Assembly (NCBI GenBank): GCA_029204225.1
Contig: CM055110.1
Coordinates: forward strand, 36,450,035 to 36,514,034
Direction of reading: 5' to 3'
DNA: 64,000 nucleotides
Origin: Diphasiastrum complanatum
Lineage: Eukaryota > Streptophyta > Lycopodiopsida > Lycopodiales > Lycopodiaceae
Shown: piece after piece, positions 36,201 to 47,172 of the stretch
Layout: the number at the start of each line of letters is the position of its first letter
Numbering within the stretch: position 1 is the stretch's first letter
Position numbers and translations under genes: made by a program
Notes under the pieces: generated by a model
Databases searched by the model: none
What the model was told of the DNA's origin: nothing
What the model saw: only the letters and a program-made list of their open reading frames with translations

Positions 36201-36360
36201 CCGACCAGATGCCTTCGCCCTTCAGAATTGTTTTGATTTTGAATTTCCAGATTCTGTAATTTGCGCCATCAAGACTGATTGCTACTCTTGTCTAGATTGT
36301 TGTAGCCATATTGTGTTGTCTAGAAGAATCATCGCTGGGATATCAGTAGTGATAACCTGT
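33299..36360 (-). pseudogene. Ty1-copia gag-pol (element B), stop-riddled
   Basis: Reading leftwards: a short gag remnant (36.2-35.9 kb), then integrase with ESCEACQKGKQHRNPF and FLTFIDDYSR (35.6-35.2 kb). EYNGVAERKNQT and VFGCVAYISKEKR follow (35.1-34.9 kb). Reverse transcriptase shows CKWVYKKKMKSDG and QIDVKTAFLH (34.4-34.1 kb) and IFVDDSLMIGN (about 33.97 kb). RNase H shows TRPDLAFSIYALSQFSSNPG and SDANWASYKD, and ends after LVAQSS near 33.3 kb. Many internal stops are of the TAG/TAA/TGA type expected from CAG/CAA/CGA. Most of gag, including the zinc knuckle, is missing, and no 3' LTR is seen. Confidence 0.85.
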
Positions 36361-36374
36361 GGGCTCTGATACCA
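36361..36374 (-). other. Primer-binding site of copia element B
   Basis: On the minus strand, TGGTATCAGAGCCC, a perfect match to the tRNA-Met type PBS, directly abuts the CA end of the LTR. Confidence 0.85.
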
Positions 36375-36960
36375 TGTCGCGGAAGCAGAAAATGCTGTTC
36401 GATTTTGCAAAGGCGAAACTGTTTCTTTTTTGTTTTCATTTTCGTCTTTGTATTCGCGAACGATTTCGTGTCTTTGAATTTTCTTTTGCGCGGAAGCTTT
36501 TACAGGAACTTAGACACTCGACTGCACATCATAGAACACATTTGTTTCTAGCAACCAAGACAGACGACACAAGACAAGGAGATGTACGAGAATAGAGCGA
36601 CTGCCTTATCAATTTAATTTTTAGTACGAGATCGTCAATGTCTCGCTCGTTGGCAGAATAACACTCTGCTCTTTCGCTGTGTTCTGCTCGTTGGCAGACT
36701 TTCATGCACAACTCTATTGTTTCTAGTATTTTTTTTTTCTGCTCTATTCGCTACCTCTCTCTCTGTCTCTTACAGATCTCTATATATTTTTATGATCCAG
36801 ACATTAGAGGAGTTCTCAATATCAAAAAGACCCTTTGTAAAGATACTTTTATTTTTTTTCTTTAGTTTCGACCATCACCAGGCCTCATCAAAATGCACAG
36901 ATTTGAAATCTACGTAACGTAGTTCAAATTAACTAAAAAATAAAAATGCAATATAGAAAA
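36375..36960 (-). mobile_element. 5' LTR of copia element B
   Basis: The minus-strand LTR ends in TTCCGCGACA next to the PBS. Blocks such as GTTGTGCATGAAAGTCTGCC and AACGAGCAGAACA are shared with the solo LTR at 45.8-46.3 kb, and the last 65 bases with 12889-12956. The outer boundary (high-coordinate side) is uncertain. Homology supports it firmly to about 36760. Confidence 0.7.
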
Positions 36961-37069
36961 CTTTGAAATTTGTGTCCAGGCAGCATGGACGTATCCCATT
37001 GGTTTCTTTTTCCTGCCTGACACGTGCTAATATGCCCGACGTCAATATCTCAAATTAATATGCCATCCA

Positions 37070-38055
37070 CCCAGGGGAAGAGTCCTTCGCCCTTGAGTAT
37101 CAAAGATGTCTTAACTTTTCAAGATAAAAAGTTAGATCCTGAAGAATTAAGTATAATGCAGATCTTGTTCTGCATGTTGCTGATTGAAGCCATTGCTTCT
37201 TGAAGTCTGTTTTTATTGTCGTTCGGTTGATTGTCTGAATGCTTGGCCTCCTGGATCTGCTAGCTTCTCGGCTATGTCAGAATATGACAGGCGGCTCTGA
37301 TACCACTATTGGGAGTCGAGTCAGTGCTCCAATACGAATGATGAGAATCGTGAGAAGAAAAATTCACAAAACATTCGCGACTCTCCTTCGAGATTCGGAT
37401 GGAGTTCAGATGCATTCGCTGGGTACTGCCAGCTGAAACACTCCTACAATCCTCCAGAGGGTAGTCAGGTACTACTGATCTACGTTCATAAAATTAATAT
37501 AGCATTCGACTTCATTTCAACCAAGGTGCGGAATTCAAAGGGAACAAGAAAACTTAGACACATTAAAATAAACAGCATAAGCATTTGACATCCAAGATCA
37601 GACACAACCAGAAAAATAATCTATATTGATTTGCTCTGATTTCTTCAGGGCACTGCATCGAATCCACGCAGTGTGTTGGCGTGAGAGAAGCGCGGCTCTC
37701 TCACGAGTAGTAGTCTCACTTTACTAGTGGACAATTGGATCTTCTGATCCTAGACAGAATTGTCTTCTCACATGCAGGCGGAGCTTCTGTCTGTGTTCGT
37801 CTTGATTGTTTACTAGCATCAGACTTCTTCTTGTTCTTCTTTCTTTCTTAGTTACACACTGTGTATCCTATTGATATATGTCAAGTATTATTCAGTAAGT
37901 ACAGTCTCTCTATGCAAATCTAAGATTAGATTGATTAACCATCTACAACTAACCAGAGAATTACAAGAGTGGCAGTGTAGCCACGACCTAGGGAGTGTCT
38001 GCTGACGTCATGCCATCAGGTCAGATCTTTGTACTTCTGGTACTTGCGTGATCTC
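37070..38055 (-). mobile_element. Copia element A relative: 5' LTR, PBS and gag start only
   Basis: On the minus strand the LTR spans about 38055-37306 and the PBS TGGTATCAGAGCC is 37305-37293. About 225 bases of leader and gag start (MASISNMQNKICIIL) run to near 37070, where homology with element A (8579-8850) stops. This copy keeps a Glu codon where element A has a TAA near 8828, and it keeps about 80 LTR bases lost from element A. Confidence 0.8.
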
Positions 38056-38199
38056 TGGTGGTACTCCTTGGAGCGTGAGGACAAAACGGGTTTCGTTTCC
38101 ACCATTGGTTTCGTTTACCTCATTCGTCTTTCTCTCGTATAGGACCACAAGGGAATCTCGTTCGTGGATCGTTCATGTTCGCGAATCGTTGGTCTTCGT

Positions 38200-38357
38200 C
38201 TTCGTTGACTTTCGTGTTCATGAAACTCTTCGTGTTTTGTGTCTTCAGATGTTCGAGTTCGCGAACATGTTAGTCATTGTCTTCATTGACTTTCGTGTTC
38301 GCGAAACTCTTAGTGTTTCGTGTCTTCAAATGTTCGAGTTTGCAAACATGCTCATCA
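38200..38357. repeat. 81-bp tandem duplication
   Basis: Two units, starting at 38200 and 38281, share CTTCGTTGACTTTCG, CGTGTCTTCA and ATGTTCGAGTT blocks with few differences. It lies just outside the LTR at 38055 in sequence rich in TTCGCGAA-like words. Confidence 0.7.
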
Positions 38358-38679
38358 GGCGAGGGGCCGTAAGCTAGCAAGGCTTTGTATTCAGAAACAC
38401 TTTGTTTCTTCAAGAAGTGTCAAGGAACTTGGCGTACGACTGTTGTAGCATGTTGGTAAGTTTGACTGGTTTCTCCTTATGGCCACTTGGGAAGCCAAAA
38501 GTGGTGAGGTTGCTGCCAGCCAAGTAGACATATATCTGAAAATTTTGGAGATCAATACAGAACATCAAGTGTTTCTCATCAAAGTTGCCCTAGCAGAAGC
38601 ATCAAAGGATAAATGTCCACCTCCAATGCCCTCGTGTGTCAAGGCAATAATCTGTCGCACTTCAAACTCATGTGCGCAA

Positions 38680-40045
38680 CGACGTGTAATACCATCAACA
38701 CCTAACGAAGTCTACCATTTTTCTTTGGTACCACTGGTGATACCCATCCGGTATGTTCGATTCCATAAATGAAACCAACATCAAGAAGCTTCTGAATATC
38801 TTTTCGTATCTTCTCGCGATAGATAGAATTGGTGCGATAAGGTTTCGCTCTCACGGGTATGGCACCATCCTATGATGGGATTGTATGGACTGCAATGTCA
38901 GGAGGAACCCCCTTTAATTCTTTATAGCTCCACGCAAACACATCTCTGTATTTGCACAATAACTTTTTCAAATCTCGTAATTGGGTTGGGTTCAGGTGGG
39001 CTCCTACATGCACGATACAGTCTATATCTTCATCATTATCCTTCAGATTGAGAGGTATTGTCTTTGCAGGTCCCTCAAAAGAAGTTGATGGTGGTTGAGA
39101 CTCCTGTTTTGGCTTTACCATGATGATGATGACATCATCAATCGTGTAATCCTTAAAGTGCTGGGGGAACATCATAAAGTGGATCATCAACTATCTCGGG
39201 TGGGATCTTAGGAATGTCCACTACAGGTTGGCTTGTAGACGATGAAGCTTGACTAGGATTTTTTTGGTTTTGTATCAAAGGTTTGATTGGCTGTTTCAGC
39301 TTTACACGCATTTGGAATTGCTTATTTGTCAATCATACATCAAACTTTGGTTTGCTTTTTTGCATGTGGGATATTTGTGGTAGCTCATAATAGTTTTTGA
39401 GAATTTTATAGCCGACTAGATCACTGTCTGCTATGTATTTTGACTCATCAAATTTAACATCTTGAACTACTTTTACGTCCCATTGATAGACTTTTAATTT
39501 TGGTCGGTATACGCGAGTGTTTACTGGTTGTGGATGGCCAATGGTGATGTTGCACACAAGCCAATGATGATGGAAGTTTAATCTTTTTCGATATACGACG
39601 CTTTCCTAAATGCTCAAAATCCAGCAAGTAAATAAGCTGGTCATCAGTTAGCTCATGTTCTCCCACAATAAGAATGCCATCCTCACTGGTGGATACTTCA
39701 GTAGTAAAAGCGTTTTCAAGTATCCACTCAATAGGGAGTCTGTTTGGTTGAGCAGATCCTCTTGGACCTAGGAGTGCCAATCGTTGTTGTTGTGTAGGTG
39801 GTTGTTGTCTAGGCAATTCTTGAACTTGGAGTGGACTCATATAACATGGGTTATATGGTTTATGTGGTTGTCCTTGTGGTGCATATTGTCGTGCTCGAGA
39901 ATATTGCATGTTGCATGGGTTGTACCTGAGATGGTCCATGATCTTGATCTACCTGAGATCTAAGACGATAGGGCTTGTTCTCATCATTTGGATGATTGGT
40001 GGGTGTGAACTCATCCATCACTCCTTCTGGTAAGTTGGCCATGAA
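38680..40045 (-). pseudogene. Ty3-gypsy gag-to-RT fragment
   Basis: On the minus strand a gag-side region with GlnPro-rich sequence (39.94-39.45 kb) precedes NPTQLRDLKKLLCKYRDVFAWSYKELKGVP (split over 39.0-38.9 kb). After a break come PVRAKPYRTNS and GWVSPVVPKKNG, typical of the Ty3-gypsy reverse-transcriptase N terminus. The catalytic box and everything after it are missing or scrambled. Confidence 0.75.
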
Positions 40046-40189
40046 AACTGATTGGAGTCAACTCTGATTTGATTCAAGTCCTTTCTTTTTTTTGAAATGT
40101 GTGATTCACAGTACCTTAGAGAGTGTTGGATGGAAAAGTGTAAGGACAGTGTCAGATGTAAGTGCTTAGAAACAATGTCGAATGCAACT

Positions 40190-40470
40190 CTGTTGGATGG
40201 AACTTATATGGAGTGATTGTCAGCAGACAGAATGTCGTCGGATGCACGTCAGATGAGAATCAGTTCAAATGCACTGTTGGATGTAACACTATCGACTGCA
40301 ATCGTTGGATGCAACACTAGCGGATGCAATGTCGGATGCAACTGTCAGATGCAACGTCGGATGGAATAGTATAGGCTGGTCGTCAGATGCAAGTGTCGGA
40401 TGGAAAGTTATCGGATCCAATCGTCGGGACATGATTTTTTTGAGTGGTCATCGGATGCACGATTGTAATT
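40190..40470. repeat. Irregular array of the 10-mer GTCGGATGCA
   Basis: GGATGCA or a one-base variant recurs about 15 times in 280 bases, usually preceded by GTC or ATC. Spacing is irregular. It sits directly upstream of a copia fragment. No coding content. Confidence 0.65.
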
Positions 40471-40479
40471 GTTGGAAAA

Positions 40480-41600
40480 TGAAGATTGGTTTGTAGACTC
40501 AGGAGTGACAAGATACATCACAAGCAACAAGTCTTGGTGGTTCAAAGATTTGAAGTTGACAGATGATGGGGACAAGGTTGATCAAGTAAATGGAGACGAG
40601 TGCCAAATTTAGGGCATTAATGTCGTACCTATACGATTTTGTGATGGATAGATCAAGGTAATCGAAAAAGTCGTCTGTTCCTCGCTTGTAGAAAATTTTT
40701 TCTTCTATTGGAATGATGACTAATCACATGCTAAAAGTTGAGTTAGCAATAAGAGGTGTCAAGTCAAGGATGTCAAACAAGGCTATAAAGTGATTATTTA
40801 TGGTTTTCATGACAAATCATGTGGTTTGTACAAGCTAAATTTTACAGTTTCCAAGTGCAATGGATTAGTAATAACCACACCTATTCAAAGTATTTGTAGC
40901 ATTGATGCTTAGGTCACCTAAACTTTAGGAGTTTGAGATTGCTTCACAAATTGGCGATGGTGATAGATCTACCTAGTTTAGATGCTCAGGAGGAATATAT
41001 GCATGGGATGCATACTAGGCAAATCAAGAAAAGTTTGATAAGGATGAACCGATGTAGCCAAATGAGTGCTTAAACTAGTACATGCAAATTTGTGTGGGCC
41101 AATGAAGACGATGTCAATCAGTGGGGCATTTTATTTTTTGATGTTCATTGATGACTATTCGGGAGAACATGGATCTACACTGTCAAGGAGAAGTCAAGGG
41201 CATTTGAGTGTTTCCAAGACTTCAAGACCTTAGTGGAAAACTAATCAAATGTCAAGATCCAATTGAAGAGGTGAGTATCAATCTGCTGCATTCATCAATT
41301 TCTGCAAAGAGCATGAAATCAAGCATCAGTTTGCACAGGTTTATACACCTCAACAGAATGTGGTAGCGGATTGGAAGAACCATATGGTTATAGAATCCAC
41401 TATAGCTATGATGATGTACATGGGAGTTGTAGATTCTTTTTGGGCTGAGGTTATACGCACAATTTTTTTTTTTGCAAAATAGGAGCCCTACAGTTGCCAG
41501 AGAAAATCATACTCCTAAGGAAGCATTCAGTGGGAGAAAACCAAGAGTGGATGGGTTGTGAGTATTTGGATGTAGGGTATATGTACATATCTCTAAAAAC
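40480..41600 (+). pseudogene. Ty1-copia protease-integrase fragment, heavily decayed
   Basis: Across shifting plus-strand frames I see the protease-like FVDSGVTRYITSN (about 40490), a pre-integrase-like block and the integrase stretch FFDVH. TYTVKEKSRAFECFQDFKTLVE-type sequence follows (split by stops), and finally a PREAFSGRKPRVDGL-like block near 41530. Stops are too many for function, and no reverse transcriptase follows. Confidence 0.65.
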
Positions 41601-42074
41601 GAGTTTCTTTCAAGGATGATTCTTTCTTGAACATTTTAAGAATAGGTCTTACATACTTTTTTTTATCATCAAAAGCAAAAGTAGCATGTTGATTTTTATA
41701 GATCTTTGTCTCTAAAATATCATAAAAATTTAAGATTATGCGTTCTCCCTCAAGTCCACATACCAATGAAAAGTTAGCATGATCACCAACGTGCAAAAAG
41801 TATAGACAATGCTCATCCCACATGAACATGAGTATGTGAGATCCCAAGATAGAGCACAAAAATGCTTTGCATACCACCTCTTGAATACTAGCATGAGACC
41901 TTGCCAAAATGTAGAATACTTCCATGTTGCACTACATGTGCACATGGACTACAATTTAAACTTTTTGCATTATAAATCAACAATCTTATACTCACTATTT
42001 TGTATAATTAAGGTAAAAAATCTACAAGTTTTTATTAAATGTCATTTATTGAAGTAAGTTCCAATATGTGATGA
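41601..42074. other. No gene seen
   Basis: AT-rich sequence following the copia fragment. The open frames are short and have no recognisable content. Confidence 0.35.
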
Positions 42075-43315
42075 TTCGGCTTCCCATAAGAACTTCACCA
42101 GATGCACCCATGAGTGTGGTGTGCAAAGCAAGTGCATAAGCACATCACAACAAAGTTGTGAAGGGCTACAATTCTTTGAGATCTTCAACATTGTTGATTT
42201 CATTTTTGTAGTTGAATAACACGTTTAAAATTCATTTCATTTCACATATATTGACTTTTGGCCTTTGTGGGTATCACACTAATATGTATATATTCTTTTG
42301 AAGGTAGGTCACGGGTTTGAACTCCATTAAACTACATGTTGTCTTATTGTTTGTCATTTTGTTTAGCATTATAGAATAAAGTAATTATTATCATATATTG
42401 ATGTTATAATACAATCAATATCTTAATATCAAATACTTAGTTACTATATTTATTTTTGACTTTATGAGTTTTTTTTTAATAATTTACTATTAACTTGCTT
42501 GATATTGTATGATATTTTTTGAAATATTAAATAACTAAGCAATATTATAATTTATAGTGTTCAAACTAGAATCTTATTTATTATCCATCAACAATGTTCC
42601 CACGGAATTGGTACTGTGGCGAGGCCATGGTATGGAATCGTTCTGTACCACAAAACTCCTTTTTTTTTTTAATTTGCAAAGATGGCTAAAAAAAATCCAA
42701 AAAAGGTCTAAAACACTAAAAAATAGTCCAAAAAGTCTCAATTTCACAAATAGAAAATAGCTATTTCCATTTTTGGATGCTATAATAGGTCTTTCAATTT
42801 AATTTATTTTTGTACTTTTTTTGGGTATTTTTTTAGCATTTTTTAAAGTATTTTTGAAAAAAGAACTCGAAAGAAAATAGAGGTTCCATACTAGTTCCCC
42901 ACGGAACTGCTACAGAATCTGTATAGAACCAGTTTTATACGTTCCGTATTTATTTGTAGTGTATCAATATTAAAATTTATAATGAAATTATTATCATTAT
43001 GTACTAAATGTATTATCGCTATATTGTATCATATCATACAACTATGTAATTAAAGAATCAAAATGTGGTTTCAAAATTTCTAAAAAAAAATAGTCAAAAT
43101 TTTCGGAATATCTATTTTTGAGAAACAATATTGGTTCCTTCAACTTCCATTCCTATACTTTGGTGGCTTTCCCAAACATGGTCTAAATAAGTAAATAATT
43201 TTGAAGGCCCATGACTTCTTTGTGATGCACTTGCAAACATGCTTTGCACACATAACATTGCACTCAGGTGTGAGGTGTGCATGGGGATGCAGTTCTTATG
43301 GGAAATCCCTTTTGA
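42075..43315. mobile_element. Possible non-autonomous element with imperfect inverted arms
   Basis: The left arm 42075-42180 and the reverse complement of the right arm 43200-43315 share TTCCCATAAGAACT, TGTGCAAAGCA, AAGTGCAT and CATCACAA in the same order. They enclose about 1 kb of AT-rich sequence without genes, which itself contains two inverted CCACGGAAC/GTTCC-type segments (42595 and 42900). No target-site duplication could be assigned. Confidence 0.4.
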
Positions 43316-45390
43316 AAATTAACTTCAGTGCTTATAAACAGATGAATACAAACATGCACATTGTAGTGATTCAATTTTCTAATTGCAGGTATTATAATAG
43401 TCAAAGATTTCATATTTCAAGCCTCAAGGTGTTATTCATGATTCTAGCTTTGTTAAAAATTAAAACTTTTGTAAGAGCAGCACAGAGCCAGTACTGGTTA
43501 ATGTTCTCACAAACTTCCTTATTGGATTAAGTGCACACGGTATCGCCTTTAAGTGAGCACATGTGTCACAGTATTGCCTTTAATGGACTCTACTATGTAA
43601 GGTGTCAGAACTCAGGACACATGTGTATCATGCATGGTATTGTGTTCCTCAATAAGGCAAAGCGAAAGGTAGACCGTAGTAGGTATGAGGTACGTAGTTT
43701 GTAAATCTCTGATTGTGAAAATGGGCGATCACGGATTCAGGCTTCGGCCCGCTTCAGCGGTGCAGCGAAGCCGCGAAGCGCATGGGAAGTGACAGTGGGC
43801 AACGCCAAAGGACACGGTATGAGTCGGTATCTAGTAACATAATAGATAGTGTGATCGTTGATGTGGTTGGTGTAGGTGTGATGTAATAGTATTGTAGGTT
43901 GTAACGTAAGTTCCAAACATAAACTGCCAATGCAGTAGTAGTACATTGTACCCAAACATAAACTGGCAACATCGCACGAAGACCTATCTTATATTAGCTC
44001 CAGAGTCACACTTTGCTCGCTCAGCTTATTATTCGTAGGGGTACAGTCGTGGCCACGCTGAACACAGCACAAGTGCTACGTTCACTCACTCGCCACGCAT
44101 CCTAGACCAAGTCAAGTGTCAAGTCACTAGCTTCAAGCTTGCCTCCACCGCCATTCCCCATCACTCATGAAGCTCTTTCTTCAATTTAGACTCAGCAACT
44201 CCCAGGGAAGATATATTGTGTGAAACACGTGGTGTTTGTTTAATCTGAAATTTGAATTCAGGCCGAACAACTTCGTGGCTTTTTTTTTCTGGTCTTTATA
44301 TACAACATATATAGCTTGGCAATGTCATTTACGAAGCTAATCTCCTTAGACGTCACTACATAGTGGGTGGGATTCGAGCTTACACCTTTTCGGTGGCAGT
44401 CAACAACTTTACCCAGTGGCAAGTGCACCCCACTCTGATGGACCCTCCATGCTTCTACGAGATGTAATTTGTTGCTTAGTATAGTACTTTACCCTCATGT
44501 AAGATTAGGTGGAAATTATTAAAAAATATGAAGTGCTTTGAATTTTTATATGTTTGCTTTACCCTCAATGCTCAAGGTAGATTGGATGGATCCCAGAAAA
44601 TTCCAATTAAATATAAAGTGGAAAAACATGGTTAAATTTTATGTTTAGTAAAATATATGTATAATTTTAAACCGTTGGCTTTTGAATATATAGGATGTTG
44701 GCTTTTGAATATATAGGATGCATGTGTATCATTATAATACTTCAGGAACCACGTAAAATTTTGAAATGGGGAAGTTCTACCTTGTAGGTGCTCGAACTTT
44801 CGCTGAATTTTTTTTATATAAATTAGGTTTGTAAAGTTGTTCCTAAGCTTATAACACATTGTACCATAAAAATAATCGTTGGAGGGAGATAGGTTGATGC
44901 CTGAGAAAAATAGTTGGATGCCAACGGTCTCTGAAAATTATAATTTTTTTTTATTATGATGAATATAATAGCAAATCAAAAATAGTTTCAAATGATGCAC
45001 CATTCTTTAACAAGGCTAGCTACTATAATAAACGACAATCTTTAATACTTGTAGGATTTTAGAATGCAACATTTGTGAGTTAAAGGTTTTAAAACGCATT
45101 ATTTTTCCAAAAGTAGACATCCATTGAAAAATGTAGGATATTAATGGGAAACTTGAGGGAGGTTTCCCAAGACCCACCTACATTGAGAAATAAATCGCTT
45201 ATTGCTTAAAAATTTTTCTAACCCCATTGCGTTAAAACTACTTGTTTATAAACTAGCTAGTTCGCAAATTGTTGAACCGAAGGGTGAGCATTTCAGAGTG
45301 GCCTAACTTAGGAATTTCAAACGTACAAAGTGTTTTAGGTGGAATGAGTGCATTGCATATACAAGTATGGAACACATTATTCTAGATATA
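43316..45390. other. No gene seen
   Basis: Gene-poor. The only distinct structure is a 24-bp perfect tandem duplication (GGCTTTTGAATATATAGGAT) at 44677-44724. Confidence 0.4.
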
Positions 45391-46450
45391 ATTGATCTTA
45401 GAGTCCTTGAGTGACTATGGGACAAAGTCTCAATTGAGAGAGTATGATTTCCTCAATCAAACTTTCATGAATCACTATTAAGAAAACCTTGTTTTGAGTT
45501 TTCCTCCACTATATTGTGTATAAAATGTGTTTTGGCATTTTCTAGATACAAAAGATCAGAGAGTCTTTGAGTCATTGTGAAACATATAGTCTCAATTGGG
45601 ATTCCTAGATTTCCTAGAACTAAACAATCTTAGAGTCCTTGATTGACTATGGTAGAGTCTCAGTTGGGAATGTATGTCAATTGAACATTCATGAATCACT
45701 CTTAAGAAAACCTTGTTTTGAGTTTTCCTCCACTATATTGTGTATATTGTGTTTTGGCATTTCCTAGATACAAAAGATCACAACATCTTTTGTCAAAAAT
45801 TGTGAACCCTGCAACTTTGTCGCGAAGGTGATGAAGCGAAGGTCGAATGTCGAACATGCCTCGAAGACCGGAAAACAAGAAACGAAATGAAACAAAGGTG
45901 AAGGAAAACAATTCGTGTTGCCAACTGGCAGCTCGACGAGCGTGGTGTATTGTACTTCACGCTCAGCTAAAAGAATTAGCGATAACAGAGAATAACTAAC
46001 TAGTTGATTAGCGTTGACTTGTCTTGTAATTCGCTGTTTAACTATCTTGTAACCTCCACACAGTGGAGGAGTCCACAAAGTGGAGATAAATACACATTTT
46101 TGATCAACACGAAAGTGACGATAGAGAGACAAAAAATAGAGAGAATAGTTGTGCACGAAAGTCTGCCAACGAGCAGAACATAGCGATTGAGTTGAGCATC
46201 AGCGAGCGAGACACTGACCCACTCACTCGAAACTCAAAAAAAGATAATACAATTGCTCTCTTCTCCATTCATTGTTCCTATTTGTCTTGATTACTCAAAT
46301 CTTTTATGTTCTGTGATCTATAGTCGCTTCAAACGAGTTCTTGAGTGACTATGGTAGAGTCTCAATTGGGACTATATGATTTCCTCAATTGAACATTCAA
46401 GAGTCATTGTTACAAAAGCCACTTTTGAGTTTTCCACCAATATATTAGTA
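45391..46450. repeat. Three dispersed direct copies of a roughly 150-bp repeat
   Basis: Copies near 45391-45560, 45632-45780 and 46339-46450 share GAGTGACTATGG, AGAGTCTCAATTGGGA, TTGAACATTCA and TTTTGAGTTTTCC. The solo LTR separates the second and third. No coding content. Confidence 0.75.
45821..46328 (+). mobile_element. Solo LTR related to copia element B
   Basis: TAGTTGTGCACGAAAGTCTGC, CAACGAGCAGAACA and AGCGAGCGAGACA match the LTR of element B in opposite orientation. TTTATGTTCTGTGATCTA resembles its R/U5 region. No PBS, polypurine tract or internal sequence is present, so this is what remains after LTR-LTR recombination. Edges are approximate. Confidence 0.6.
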
Positions 46451-47172
46451 CACTTTTTTAAAGTTGTTGGGCTTCAGAGTAGTTGTAGTAGTGTATATAT
46501 TGCTAGTATGATGACAAATAAATACAACTACCTAAATCAACTCAATACCTATCATAACACAATTTCAAAAGCATATTGATATTGAATATTTTGTTGGGCC
46601 TCTAAGGATTGAGATTCAAATGTGTGAAATGTATTGGAAATTTATGAAATAGCTGCTTAAATCCGCCATATGTGTGTCACCAGGCATTAAAATGGGGCTT
46701 TCAAAAGCCACAACTCCACAATATCCAGAATATACATAGTTTTTAAGATTATCATAACTAGTTTTTCGAATCACAAGCCATAATAACCTCACAATATTCA
46801 AAATTTTCATAAATTTCAATCATCAAAATCAGCCTCTACAATCATATATATTCTGAAAATTAAGGTTATAGTCCTCAAAATATGGTCCTAAACAAAAAAT
46901 CTGCAAAGGAAATAGCTACGTTCGAGACTCTTATTCAGCTCAATGTAGGCAAAAATCATGTGACAGTGGTATTTGAAATGAATCTGTTCAGTAAATTAGT
47001 AGTTCGGAGTCCCCTCATTGAAGATATCAATGTCAATGATCTCTTCTGGGTATAGAATATAAAACATGAGGTGAACTATTTACAACCAGCGTATTTGGCA
47101 ATGCTTTAAGTTTCGTATTTCGTAAAGCGAATTGCAGTATGTTAAGAACAAACTGTCGATCATGTACTGGTT
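46451..47172. other. 3' flank of the JAZ gene, no gene seen
   Basis: AT-rich sequence. Its right part must include the JAZ 3' UTR, but I could not place the cleavage site. Confidence 0.4.
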
